DNA of 64,000 bases from Bacteroidota bacterium. GTDB lineage: Bacteria; Bacteroidota; Bacteroidia; CAIKAF01. How positions within the stretch are numbered: position 1 is the stretch's first letter; every line of letters starts with the position of its first letter. Where the stretch lies: positions 21,313 to 85,312 of the forward strand of contig JAEZEQ010000007.1 of assembly GCA_023432985.1 (NCBI GenBank), read 5' to 3'. The notes under the pieces are model-generated. The model saw nothing but the letters and a program-made list of their open reading frames with translations, had not been told where the DNA came from and searched no databases. Position numbers and translations under genes: made by a program. Of the stretch, positions 1-8,243 are shown in pieces.

Positions 1-103
1 AAAAAGAAAAATTGTCGATGCTTTGCATAGAAACTTAAATGTTGTTGTGTAATTTTGACAAAATTAATAAACGGTATTTGATACCAAAAAAGCATTTATC
101 AAC

Positions 104-1243
104 ATGAGATTTGTGGATATACCGGGCAATGCAGACTTAAAAGCCAAACTTATTAAGGCTGTACAAGAAAAAAGAATTCCGCATGCACAGCTATTTGTGA
201 GCCTGGAAGGTGGCGGAAATTTGCCTCTGGCCCTGGCATATACGCAGTATCTTTTTTGTAAAAGTCCCCTCGAAAATGATAGCTGTGGTGTCTGTACTGC
301 ATGCCGACAAATCGCACAATTGGCTCATCCCGACCTGAAATTGGTTTTCCCCATAACAGCCAATAAAACCGATAAGGTGTTTACCTATAAGGATCAATTG
401 CCCCTGTTTAAAGAATTATTTTTTCAAAATCCCTATTTGGGCATTTCGGATTGGGTGCAATACCTGGGCAAAGAAGATAAAAAACCCATAATTAATGTGG
501 AATCGGTAAGCGAAATACACCGTGATCTGCAATATAAACCCTATGAAGCTCCCTATAATGTGGTGCTGATATGGTTGCCGGAGCTTTTTTTCCACGCTGC
601 CGTTCCTAAATTACTGAAAATTCTGGAGGAACCGCCGGCCCAAACTTTGTTTATCCTGGTTTCGAATACCCCATCGGATATTCTGAATACCATTCTGTCG
701 CGTACTCAATTGGTTAAATTGCATAAAATTGAAGATTGGGAAATGCTGGAAGCGCTTACTCAAAAACATGGCGTAGATATTCAAAGAGCAACCGAAATTG
801 TGCATATAGCCAATGGAAACTATAACCTGGCGCAATGGCTCATTAATGAAGAAGATAATTCGGAATCTGTGAATTTGTTTAGAGAATGGATGTTGGCCGC
901 ATACCGTACGGATATTCCGGCTTTATTGAAATTTGCCGATCAGTTTCACAGCATGAGCCGCGACAAACAAAAGTCCTTCCTTGCCTATGCCCTTCACTTG
1001 ATCCGTGAATCGCTGATAAGCGGAATGGAAATGCCCCAATTGAATAGAATGACTTCCTCTGAACGATCATTCATTCCCAAGTTCAGCCGTTTTGTTAATC
1101 CGTATAATGCGCAAGAAATCAGAAACATGCTCGAAAAGTCTATGTATTATGTAGACCGAAATGCCAATATGAAAATTGTAATGGCCAATATTTCTTTGCG
1201 TTTGGTCGAACTTATTAAAGACCCTCAACCTACGGAATTGTAA
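104..1243 (+). CDS. holB: DNA polymerase III subunit delta'
   Basis: Clamp-loader subunit that helps load the beta sliding clamp in DNA replication. The 379-residue protein has the AAA+ layout of delta': the N-terminal motif HAQLF, a four-cysteine zinc-binding cluster at about residues 52-67 (pattern C-x8-C-x2-C-x2-C), and the EEPPAQTLFIL block followed by ILSRT. The last replaces the usual SRC motif. There is no intact Walker A, as expected for delta', which does not hydrolyse ATP. The gene stands alone on the plus strand, and its last 14 bases overlap the end of the convergent minus-strand gene at 1230-1643. No convincing promoter was found in the first 100 bases. Identification is by family motifs. 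Confidence 0.9.
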   Translation: MRFVDIPGNADLKAKLIKAVQEKRIPHAQLFVSLEGGGNLPLALAYTQYLFCKSPLENDSCGVCTACRQIAQLAHPDLKLVFPITANKTDKVFTYKDQLPLFKELFFQNPYLGISDWVQYLGKEDKKPIINVESVSEIHRDLQYKPYEAPYNVVLIWLPELFFHAAVPKLLKILEEPPAQTLFILVSNTPSDILNTILSRTQLVKLHKIEDWEMLEALTQKHGVDIQRATEIVHIANGNYNLAQWLINEEDNSESVNLFREWMLAAYRTDIPALLKFADQFHSMSRDKQKSFLAYALHLIRESLISGMEMPQLNRMTSSERSFIPKFSRFVNPYNAQEIRNMLEKSMYYVDRNANMKIVMANISLRLVELIKDPQPTEL

Positions 1244-1643
1244 CCTTTAGTGGACCTTCTATAAAATAAACTCCTTCGGCTTCGTTTATGGCTATTTTCA
1301 CCCCATAAGCCACTTCTCGATTAAAGATTTCCTGTATGTCTATTTTCACTTTTCTGTTTACATATTTTTGCGCATTCGTCGCCGATTCTGTATATAGTAC
1401 GATACGGGTATAGGGGGGCAGGCTACGTGCCATATAGCCGGTCCAGTTTACGCCTATTTTATCTTTTTTTGAACCCTTATGCGCAAAGCGTACAATCAAA
1501 CACTTGTCTTTGATTTTTACCTTTTTAATTTTCAGACTTGGATCATAATTCCGGTCACTCTCGTTTAAAACGACTTTTAATTCTTTTTGAGCATTTAATA
1601 AGGCCGAAAAAAAGAATAGAAGAATGAAAATAAATGCTTTCAT
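1230..1643 (-). CDS. Small secreted protein, last gene of the B12 operon
   Basis: Unrecognised 137-residue protein. A clear signal peptide (MKAFIFILLFFFSALLNA, then Q) predicts export. The mature part is basic and beta-rich in character, with no cysteines at a lipobox and no C-terminal sorting domain, so it is probably periplasmic. It starts 11 bases after the BtuG-like gene and is likely the fifth cistron of the riboswitch-controlled operon. Its 3' end overlaps the end of holB by 14 bases in convergent orientation, and no terminator lies between them. A role in B12 uptake is inferred from position only. Confidence 0.75.
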   Translation of the reverse strand: MKAFIFILLFFFSALLNAQKELKVVLNESDRNYDPSLKIKKVKIKDKCLIVRFAHKGSKKDKIGVNWTGYMARSLPPYTRIVLYTESATNAQKYVNRKVKIDIQEIFNREVAYGVKIAINEAEGVYFIEGPLKVTIP

Positions 1644-1654
1644 ATGGGTTTTGT

Positions 1655-2677
1655 TTAAGGCAAAAATACAATATCCGAGGGGATTATCCCACTCGAAAAT
1701 TGTCTTACTAAATTGCCTTGTGGATTATATACCCGTATTTCGCCATTTTCTGCATAAGATTTTGCGTCACATGCCCATATATTTCCTGTCGAAGGCTCTA
1801 CCCTAAGTCCGTACCAATTGCGCCCCGGCTCCGAAATAAAACTATTGGGCTGAGTCGACTGTATAGACATGCTGAGTATATCCGATCCGGACAGAAAATA
1901 TATTCTATCCCTTTCTTTGTTGATCCTGAGCTTGAAGGCTCCGGGATTGCTTAATGGAATGCTTTGCAAAACTTGATTCTGAATAGGATCTATTTGATAT
2001 AAAATGGAAGTGGGACTTTGACTGATATTGCCTCCACAAAGTACCCATAATTTCTCATTTTTATCCTTGACAAGAGAGCCCGGATTGCTTGCCAGTGCTA
2101 TGCTGTCGACTATTTGGTCGGAATTGGAATTAATTACGTATAGATATGGCTTTTCGTAATTGCATGCATATACGAAATTTGCCAAACTGTCCATTTCTTC
2201 AACCCATCCCGCCAAAGGAATATGTCCGCTGATTTGCATTTGAGGAATGGAAATAATATGAATTTTTTGCGCATATAAATCGCTTACATAGGCCTTATTC
2301 CCTAATGGCAAAAGATAACGCGGACTTTGCAGGCCGTTGAGTATTTGCTCCGATTTAAAATCTGAAATACGCACCCGCTCTATTTTTTGAGAATTGTTGA
2401 CAATCAGATATAAATAATCGCCCAATACAGTAATCGATTGCAATACATCACCCAGAGGACGATTATTGGACTTGTAAAAAACATTCTCACTTATAGAATC
2501 GTGCTCTTTGGAATAATAATCGATACGACTATTAGCCAGGCCATACATGCCTTCACAAATTATTATGGCATCCCCGCTTCCTGTTTCAACCGCTATATCG
2601 GGTTCCGTTTTTTCCTTACAAGACCAAAGAATTAGGATGAGTAAAAATGGGATTAATTTTTTATAATTGTTTTGCAT
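1655..2677 (-). CDS. btuG: BtuG-like surface lipoprotein, beta-propeller (DUF5074/YncE type)
   Basis: 340-residue lipoprotein with a signal peptide ending in a lipobox (LILWSC, Cys20). The cysteine is followed by a charged, acid-rich stretch (KEKTEPD) resembling the lipoprotein export signal that sends Bacteroidota lipoproteins to the cell surface. The remainder consists of repeated propeller blades of the YncE/DUF5074 type (for example YLYLIVNNSQKIERV, KLWVLCGG, GNIWACDA). In gut Bacteroides, BtuG is a surface propeller that binds cobalamin very tightly and caps BtuB. Here the gene lies in the same riboswitch-controlled operon as a BtuB-like receptor. It overlaps the preceding gene by 25 bases. 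The B12-binding role is inferred from family and context. Confidence 0.8.
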   Translation of the reverse strand: MQNNYKKLIPFLLILILWSCKEKTEPDIAVETGSGDAIIICEGMYGLANSRIDYYSKEHDSISENVFYKSNNRPLGDVLQSITVLGDYLYLIVNNSQKIERVRISDFKSEQILNGLQSPRYLLPLGNKAYVSDLYAQKIHIISIPQMQISGHIPLAGWVEEMDSLANFVYACNYEKPYLYVINSNSDQIVDSIALASNPGSLVKDKNEKLWVLCGGNISQSPTSILYQIDPIQNQVLQSIPLSNPGAFKLRINKERDRIYFLSGSDILSMSIQSTQPNSFISEPGRNWYGLRVEPSTGNIWACDAKSYAENGEIRVYNPQGNLVRQFSSGIIPSDIVFLP

Positions 2678-3615
2678 TGATGTTGACTTTTAAATAGATA
2701 GATTCCGCTTTTCAAATCGGACAGATCGAGCAGATTTGTCTTTTGCAAAAGGATTCCGGATTTTAATTTTCTGCCGCTTATATCCCATATTTCGTAGGTG
2801 GAATATGGGTTCTCGCTTTCGATATGCAAATAATCGTTGAATGGATTCGGATATATATTGAATGTGGATTTCCCATTTTCTTCTAATGCATAACCCGGCG
2901 CAAAATGTATGACACCTACCGCATCTAAATCGAATCCGGATTGTGGGAAAGGACTGGGATAACTATTGTTGATGATTTTTCCCTCCATATCTCGACTTCC
3001 AAAGGCCGGATTTATGCTGCCAACCACATCTACCAGACGAATATGTGTGATATGATTTTTGTTTAAAAAAAGGTGATCGGGCACATCCGAAATATCGAAG
3101 GGCGTGCCGTATAAGGCTCTGTATTTGCCGGCAAAATTGTGGACCTTCGTTAAATCGCTGAATTGAAAACTGTCATTTTGCTGACTGCTGTCTACATTGC
3201 AAATGGCGGGAAAACGGAAATATTGCTGGCCGTCCGAACTGATTTCGACAAAGGCAAGCTCTATATAATGATCGGCAAAACCATTTTCGAATATGGCAAA
3301 ATCATAACCCGGACCGTCCATTATTGGATGTGCAAATTGAACAACTGCGATTCCTGAATCGCCCAAACTCACCACTGCAACGCCGTCCGGTGCCCCTAAA
3401 GCGTCGGAGGGATTCCCGTGCGAAGCTTTACCCAAGCCCGGATCCTGTATGTCTATATATCCTCTTTCTACCGTGCAATGAGTCGCCCAAGCTTTAAAAA
3501 CCGAACTGTCGGCATGTATGGCATGGGAGCCTGAAGTACCGGGAGCTGTATGAAACTGGGCTATGCCCATTAATGCCGAGAGAAAAAAGAAATTAATGCT
3601 TAATAATTTTTTCAT
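2653..3615 (-). CDS. T9SS-secreted surface protein of the B12 operon
   Basis: 320 residues: a signal peptide (about 1-19), a globular beta-rich domain, and a C-terminal T9SS type A sorting domain starting near FNIYPNPFNDYLHIES and ending LKSGIYLFKSQ. The globular domain carries conserved-looking blocks (ALGAPDGVAVVSLGDSG, YDFAIFENGF, VEISSDGQQYFRFP) seen in Bacteroidota surface proteins of unknown function. It would be exported by T9SS and fixed to the cell surface or released. The start overlaps the DUF4465 gene by 23 bases and the end overlaps the BtuG-like gene by 25, so the three are probably translationally coupled. A function in capturing B12 or B12-carrier proteins is inferred from the operon. 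Confidence 0.78.
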   Translation of the reverse strand: MKKLLSINFFFLSALMGIAQFHTAPGTSGSHAIHADSSVFKAWATHCTVERGYIDIQDPGLGKASHGNPSDALGAPDGVAVVSLGDSGIAVVQFAHPIMDGPGYDFAIFENGFADHYIELAFVEISSDGQQYFRFPAICNVDSSQQNDSFQFSDLTKVHNFAGKYRALYGTPFDISDVPDHLFLNKNHITHIRLVDVVGSINPAFGSRDMEGKIINNSYPSPFPQSGFDLDAVGVIHFAPGYALEENGKSTFNIYPNPFNDYLHIESENPYSTYEIWDISGRKLKSGILLQKTNLLDLSDLKSGIYLFKSQHQCKTIIKN

Positions 3616-4510
3616 GATATTGAATATTGCCCTGTGTGAAAGTTATAAAATATATGCCTGACTGCAAATGCGCAAGGTTTAAAACCGTGTGTTGATTGCT
3701 GATTTTCCCCCCTAAATGCAACTTTCCTTGTATATCTCTAATTGAGAATGACCCGTTTTGAGCGCCCTCAATATGCAGGAATTCCCGGCACGGATTCGGA
3801 TATAAGGAAATGGAGGGCTTTTGCCATGTATGGGTACTGAAATAATTAAAACTTAGATTGTCGAGACAGAAATATTGTGGGGTATTGATCCCAAAAGCAC
3901 CGGTATCAGAAGATGTGTAGAAAAAGGAAATAGAATCGGCAAAGGGTATATGCACTTCTTTCCAATCACGCAATATAAAATCTTCACTATTGTTACTGGA
4001 TCTGAAATCGGCCAAATATATATTGTTTGTATCCGTTGCAACCCGATCGATCCAGCTAACCGCATGGAGAATAAAAAAATCGGGATCATCTCCGCTTAAA
4101 CCTCCGAATTTTTTCGAAAATCCACTGCCGAACTTCATGTCTAATCCGGCATAGGTAGTGTTGTTTACATAAAAGGAGAGACTGCCTTTACCGGGCAATT
4201 TTACACCTCCCGTGTAATAATGCACCAGATAATTTTCCGATCCGTTTGCCCCGGAACCGGCCCATGAGCTGTATTGATTGCTATAGCCGGCCGTGGTGGA
4301 ATCGCTATAATTCGAAAGAGCAAAACCCTCCCAATAATCCCAACCCATAGAATTGTCGAAATAGGAATAAAACTCGACCTGGTTAAAATGTAGTAAGGTG
4401 TCAATAATCACAGTATCCGGAGGCAGGCCGGGCTGTTCGAAATCTACAGAAATTTGTGCATGCACAGAAAAGGGTAAAAGAAGACCTAAAAGTAAAATTG
4501 CTTTTTTCAT
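3593..4510 (-). CDS. DUF4465 T9SS-secreted protein of the B12 operon
   Basis: 305 residues with a signal peptide (cleaved after SVHA), a DUF4465 domain at about 25-225 (hallmarks WEGFALSNYSD, YSNQYSSWAG, FCLDNLSF), and a C-terminal T9SS type A domain (ISLYPNPCREFLHIEG to LQSGIYFITF). DUF4465 proteins recur in Bacteroidota B12-transport loci. Their exact role is not established to my knowledge, but a surface cobalamin-binding or accessory role is plausible. The gene follows the receptor gene with a 4-base overlap and overlaps the next gene by 23 bases. It lies under the same riboswitch. Confidence 0.82.
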   Translation of the reverse strand: MKKAILLLGLLLPFSVHAQISVDFEQPGLPPDTVIIDTLLHFNQVEFYSYFDNSMGWDYWEGFALSNYSDSTTAGYSNQYSSWAGSGANGSENYLVHYYTGGVKLPGKGSLSFYVNNTTYAGLDMKFGSGFSKKFGGLSGDDPDFFILHAVSWIDRVATDTNNIYLADFRSSNNSEDFILRDWKEVHIPFADSISFFYTSSDTGAFGINTPQYFCLDNLSFNYFSTHTWQKPSISLYPNPCREFLHIEGAQNGSFSIRDIQGKLHLGGKISNQHTVLNLAHLQSGIYFITFTQGNIQYHEKIIKH

Positions 4511-6363
4511 TTTTTGATATGTATTAATAGATGTATTCCGGTTTGAAAAGATATACCCGGCATGGGCCTGAGGGCAACCACTTCGTAGTATTGATTGAAA
4601 ATATTTTGTAGGGTAAGGAAACTTCGTATGCTTAGTTTTTTCAATGGGAAAGAATAATTTGCCGTAAAATCGCCGGTAGTATAAAAGGGTAAAAATTCCG
4701 AATTGTCGAAGGTGGTAAAGCGTTTGGAAGTAAAACGTTGATTGTATCCCAGATTTAGGTTCTTCCAGGAATATTGCAAATTAATTCCGGCCAGATGCTC
4801 GGGCGTATAAATGAGATTTTTTTTGTGCAAAGAAGGGTTGTCGGGACGAATAACGCGGGCATGCGTATAGGTATAATGTATGTGCACTCCGATTTGATGC
4901 GCGCCGATAAGCCAATCTTGCTTTATAACCCATTCCATTCCCAAGCCTCTAGTTTGATCTATATTTTGCGGACTCCAGTAACTGCCCTGAGGGATCCAAA
5001 CAATGCGATTTTTAAGCAAATTTGCAAAAGCAGCTGCCGAAACAAAGGTGTTTTTATGCGAAAAAGTGAACTGAATATCCGAAGCAAAGCCGTCTTCGGG
5101 CAGGAGATGCGGATTTCCTCCCGGATTCCAATACCTGTCGTTCATGCCGGGAGCCCGAAAAATTCTACCATGTTGCATAGAAATGGCGAAGCCTTTGGGA
5201 AGTTTATATTTTAAATAAAGTTGGGGGTTAATATTGACATATTTTTCTTGAATATAAGAGGGTTTAATAAATATACGTAAGTTTAAGTTTTTCTTGTTTT
5301 CGTATATATATCCAATACTTGCGTGAATAGAACTTTCCCGATGCAAATAGGTAGTATTAAATCCGTTTTGAAATTGGAATTGCAAGGATGAAAAGAGCAG
5401 GGATCGGGGAGATATATGGTAATTGTATTGTATATCGCTGATAAAGTTCAGGAAAGACATATAGGAATTATTGATCAGATTGTCGTCGGAGAAGCGCAGG
5501 TCTTCTGCGAAAACAGCTTGTTTTATGTGGAGTTTATGTTTGTTTTTTGCGAATTGATATGCGATGAGACTGCGCATGAATCTATCCTTTTGCTTTGCAT
5601 GTGTTTCGGCGCTATAGAGGGCTGCGGGCACTTGCCTGTCGGCGTTGCCAAACCAGGCGGCTATACGCAGGGAATGGTATTTGGGGAAATAATAGGCATA
5701 ATCGGCGCGGGCACCGTAGTGCAAAGTTTGGGCATGTTCTCGCTTGCGGAAGGCTAATCCTTTTTCTTCGGCATTAGGAATGGGAAAATTATTTTTTGCA
5801 TATCGGTTGTAGGCGCTGAAAGAAAAGACTTGTTTGGAAGAGGAGAGGTTCAGCGCGAGAGATTGGGAAAAGTCGAGATAAGTACCTCCGCTTAGGTTTA
5901 GGCTAAGGCTGTTTTCTGTATCTGAATTATTAGATAAAATCAGTGCACCTCCTGCACTTGCCAGAGCCGAGGGGTTATTAATAGTTCCGGGTTGCCAGCT
6001 GCTTTTTTCGAAGCCGGTGGCGGGAAGCAGAGAGAAGTCTATAGTGCCTAGGGTATTGTTTTGCAGGTTCAATCCGTTCCATAATACGCCCGTATGGTGG
6101 GCGCTCAGAGATCGGTGGCTGATGGTGGCTATATTGCCCGGACCGTAATTTTTTATAAATACACTATTTTGGCGAGAGAGTATATCGGCCATACTTGCTT
6201 CCGGAAAAGCGATGAATGTGGATTTGGGAAAACTATCCCGGGGAATAATGGCGTGAGATGCAGCATAATAGTCGACCAAGACTACTTTTTTCAAGGTGTC
6301 TTGTGCATGTAACCCTAAGGTTAAAAAGCCGATCCATATAAGATATATACTCCTTCTATTCAT
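4507..6363 (-). CDS. btuB: TonB-dependent cobalamin receptor (BtuB-like)
   Basis: Outer-membrane active transporter predicted to import vitamin B12 using TonB energy. The 618 residues comprise a signal peptide (cut after GLHA), a plug domain at about 45-150 (ADILSRQNSVFIKNYGPG, then GTIDFSLLPATGFEKSSW), and a 22-strand-type barrel with alternating aromatic strands. The barrel ends in strands typical of BtuB/FepA receptors (LTLQNIFNQYYEV, GISFQTGIHLLIHI). It lacks the N-terminal carboxypeptidase-regulatory domain of SusC-type receptors. It is the first gene after a cobalamin riboswitch, which gives the substrate assignment. It overlaps the DUF4465 gene by 4 bases. Confidence 0.88.
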   Translation of the reverse strand: MNRRSIYLIWIGFLTLGLHAQDTLKKVVLVDYYAASHAIIPRDSFPKSTFIAFPEASMADILSRQNSVFIKNYGPGNIATISHRSLSAHHTGVLWNGLNLQNNTLGTIDFSLLPATGFEKSSWQPGTINNPSALASAGGALILSNNSDTENSLSLNLSGGTYLDFSQSLALNLSSSKQVFSFSAYNRYAKNNFPIPNAEEKGLAFRKREHAQTLHYGARADYAYYFPKYHSLRIAAWFGNADRQVPAALYSAETHAKQKDRFMRSLIAYQFAKNKHKLHIKQAVFAEDLRFSDDNLINNSYMSFLNFISDIQYNYHISPRSLLFSSLQFQFQNGFNTTYLHRESSIHASIGYIYENKKNLNLRIFIKPSYIQEKYVNINPQLYLKYKLPKGFAISMQHGRIFRAPGMNDRYWNPGGNPHLLPEDGFASDIQFTFSHKNTFVSAAAFANLLKNRIVWIPQGSYWSPQNIDQTRGLGMEWVIKQDWLIGAHQIGVHIHYTYTHARVIRPDNPSLHKKNLIYTPEHLAGINLQYSWKNLNLGYNQRFTSKRFTTFDNSEFLPFYTTGDFTANYSFPLKKLSIRSFLTLQNIFNQYYEVVALRPMPGISFQTGIHLLIHIKK

Positions 6364-6378
6364 ATTGCCATTTTCAAA

Positions 6379-6426
6379 TAAAAAACGGCATAGAATGTCC
6401 GGAAAGACAGGACAAGATCAATGCCG
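6379..6426 (-). terminator. Intrinsic terminator of the cobalamin riboswitch expression platform
   Basis: On the minus strand, CGGCAT (plus 6421-6426 side) pairs with ATGCCG (6386-6391). A GTCC/GGAC inner stem lies inside the hairpin, and seven T residues follow (plus 6379-6385). The hairpin ends 16 bases before the btuB start codon, so ligand-dependent termination of transcription is the likely mode of control. Confidence 0.8.
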
Positions 6427-6612
6427 ACTTTATTCCCGAAGTGCGGTTATGTTATTCATGCTTTGGCAGGTCTTCTGACTTATCTCTGTATATACGCCTT
6501 CCCAAAAATTCAGTGGCATTTTGTATATACGTAAAATGAGAATTACAGCAGCGGGTACTGTTTCGGATTCACACCGAATTCCCTCTTGTATTGTGTTATT
6601 TACAATACCAAA
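6427..6612 (-). promoter_or_regulatory. Cobalamin (AdoCbl-type) riboswitch aptamer
   Basis: Read on the minus strand, the leader contains the conserved parts in the correct order: GGGAATTCGGTGTGAATCC, then ACAGTACCCGCTGCTGT, then the B12 box GCCACTG (plus 6511-6517), then GGGAAGGCG, and finally AGTCAGAAGACCTGCC. This is the classic cobalamin riboswitch core. A hairpin GTATTGT/ACAATAC precedes it. It controls the five-gene operon running from 6363 down to 1230. High B12 is expected to favour the downstream terminator and switch the operon off. Confidence 0.95.
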
Positions 6613-6618
6613 ACAGGG

Positions 6619-6626
6619 CAAATATA
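6619..6626 (-). promoter_or_regulatory. -7 promoter element of the B12 operon
   Basis: The minus strand reads TATATTTG, a perfect match to the Bacteroidota -7 consensus TAnnTTTG. It places the transcript start at about 6612, just before the riboswitch. A clear -33 TTTG is not visible at the usual spacing. Confidence 0.6.
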
Positions 6627-6783
6627 GGTTTAATAAATGGAATAATGCTTTTTTGTGGAAATTTTTCGAAACGTTTTGCCGACAATTTCCTCAAGTGTTA
6701 AGGAGAGAGAAAAGAGAGCATTTATGCATTACAATTTCGTTTTTCTAATAAATCTTGTATATTTTTGTGTAAAATAATCGACT
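6627..6783. other. Divergent intergenic region
   Basis: This stretch lies between the riboswitch promoter and the outer-membrane protein gene at 6784. Apart from a possible plus-strand -7 element TATTTTTG at 6760-6767, which would give a leader of about 13 bases for the downstream gene, I see only A+T-rich sequence. Confidence 0.4.
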
Positions 6784-7362
6784 ATGAAAGCAATTAATTT
6801 AAGTGTATTGTTAGGCCTATTGCTTGGTTTAAGTAATATGTCTTGGGGGCAGGCCTTTAGTAAAGGCGACGTGACTATGTCTGTGACTCTTGGTGCATCT
6901 CATTTTTGGCATTTACGAGGCGGCTACTATAGTCCGGGTCCCGGGTATGTATGGGGGGGGGGCGGCTTGTCTCCGGTATCAGGGAATGCATTTTTTACGA
7001 TGGAATTTGCTCCGGGTAGATATGTAGGAGCTGGATTCTTTGCAGGGATAGGTGGTTCTGCATTTGGATGGGGAAGTATCAATGTGCCGGTTGGTGGATT
7101 TGCGAATTTTCACTTTTACCAATTAATCGCCGATAAAACGGGAAATGATATTCATGCCGACAAGCTGGATATTTATGCCGGATTGAATATTGGAACCGGA
7201 TTAGGTTTCTGGCCGGGCTTCTCATCTCAACGTGCAAATGCTATTATTTTTGGGGGACCAACAGCTGGTATTCGTTATTACTTTAAGCCGAATATTGCAG
7301 TAACGGGCGAACTGGGTTATGGTAAAACTCTGTTTTCAGCCGGATTAACCTTTAAGCTATAA
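6784..7362 (+). CDS. Small outer-membrane beta-barrel protein
   Basis: 192 residues with a signal peptide (cut after NMSWG). The mature part is rich in glycine and aromatic residues, with alternating strands ending in TVTGELGYGKTLFSAGLTFKL, typical of a small eight-stranded OmpA/OmpX-like porin-family barrel with a C-terminal hydrophobic residue. An unusual Gly/Pro/Tyr stretch (about residues 44-60) follows the N-terminus. The gene is monocistronic: it has its own probable promoter and a strong terminator just downstream. No specific function can be given. Confidence 0.7.
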   Translation: MKAINLSVLLGLLLGLSNMSWGQAFSKGDVTMSVTLGASHFWHLRGGYYSPGPGYVWGGGGLSPVSGNAFFTMEFAPGRYVGAGFFAGIGGSAFGWGSINVPVGGFANFHFYQLIADKTGNDIHADKLDIYAGLNIGTGLGFWPGFSSQRANAIIFGGPTAGIRYYFKPNIAVTGELGYGKTLFSAGLTFKL

Positions 7363-7383
7363 GAAAATAACTTGTAATTGTAT

Positions 7384-7418
7384 TGCCGTTTTTGCTCAGC
7401 AGAAACGGCATTTTTTTT
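7384..7418 (+). terminator. Intrinsic terminator
   Basis: TGCCGTTT (7384-7391) pairs with AAACGGCA (7403-7410), followed by eight T residues. It ends the outer-membrane protein transcript. Confidence 0.85.
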
Positions 7419-7440
7419 GTGGGGATACCTCTAAAATCAC

Positions 7441-7474
7441 AAAAAGCCGTCCCATAAATGAGACGACCTTTTGC
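7441..7474 (-). terminator. Bidirectional intrinsic terminator
   Basis: A long stem including GTCTCA and TGGGAC, with G-T pairs and extended by AAAGG/CCTTT-like arms, lies between T-runs on both strands. It is well placed to end the rluA-type transcript on the minus strand, about 110 bases past its stop codon. Confidence 0.65.
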
Positions 7475-7586
7475 GTTTACCAACCCTTATTGGATACAAA
7501 ATTAGATGAAAGTTTATTTAAAACAAATTTTTAAACAAAAAAATAACAAAAATGGGCAAAATAGTTTCCATTATGTTTTTAAAACG

Positions 7587-8243
7587 CTAACCATCAGGCG
7601 TTTTTCTGATTTCGGAAAGACTGGATCGACTTAAAAAAGTGAGAGGAGGCTGATTGTTTTGCATTGTTAATTCCAGTTTATAGCAGATAAGTTCGATTTT
7701 TTTGGGCACAGAATCCTCGCCATTATATAAGGTATCGCCCAAAATGGGATATCCTGCAAAAGCCAGTTGCGCGCGGATTTGGTGGTATTTTCCGGTAAGC
7801 AATTCCACTTCCAACAGGCTGTGGGTACTGTAGCTGGCTTTGGTTTTTACCCTCAGGTGAATGGCTTTATACCCGGGTTTGGGTGAGGCCGAAATCTGTG
7901 CTTTAAGGCTATGAGCCGACTTGGCATGATAGTGGGTTAAAAATTTAGGACCCTTATACAGTCCCTGAACATGGGCCAGATAATATTTTTTCCAGGGAGA
8001 GTGTTTGGTGCCACTCCATTCCGACAATAGGCTTTTCTTTTTGGTGCAAACGAGCAATCCCCCTACCGGCTTGTCGAGCCTGTGCGGCAATCCCGCATGC
8101 AGTTGCTTTTTGTTGGGATAGGTTTTCTTGAGATAGGCGGCAAATTGCTCGAGCACAGCGTCGGGTTCTCCTTCGCTAAGCATGCCGGGAGCTTTGTCTA
8201 CTATGGCGAAATTATCGTTTTCGTAAATGATGCTTGCTTTCAT
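7587..8243 (-). CDS. RluA-family pseudouridine synthase
   Basis: 218-residue RNA pseudouridine synthase that isomerises uridine in rRNA or tRNA. The family signature HRLDKPVGGLLV is visible at about residues 53-64, with the catalytic Asp in HRLD. Later blocks are TGKYHQIRAQLAFAGYPILGDTLYNG and ELICYKLEL. There is no N-terminal S4 domain, so this is the short RluA/TruC-like form, and the target position cannot be told from sequence. The start codon overlaps the stop of the upstream alpha-helical gene by 4 bases (ATGA), so the two form a coupled operon. Confidence 0.85.
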   Translation of the reverse strand: MKASIIYENDNFAIVDKAPGMLSEGEPDAVLEQFAAYLKKTYPNKKQLHAGLPHRLDKPVGGLLVCTKKKSLLSEWSGTKHSPWKKYYLAHVQGLYKGPKFLTHYHAKSAHSLKAQISASPKPGYKAIHLRVKTKASYSTHSLLEVELLTGKYHQIRAQLAFAGYPILGDTLYNGEDSVPKKIELICYKLELTMQNNQPPLTFLSRSSLSEIRKTPDG

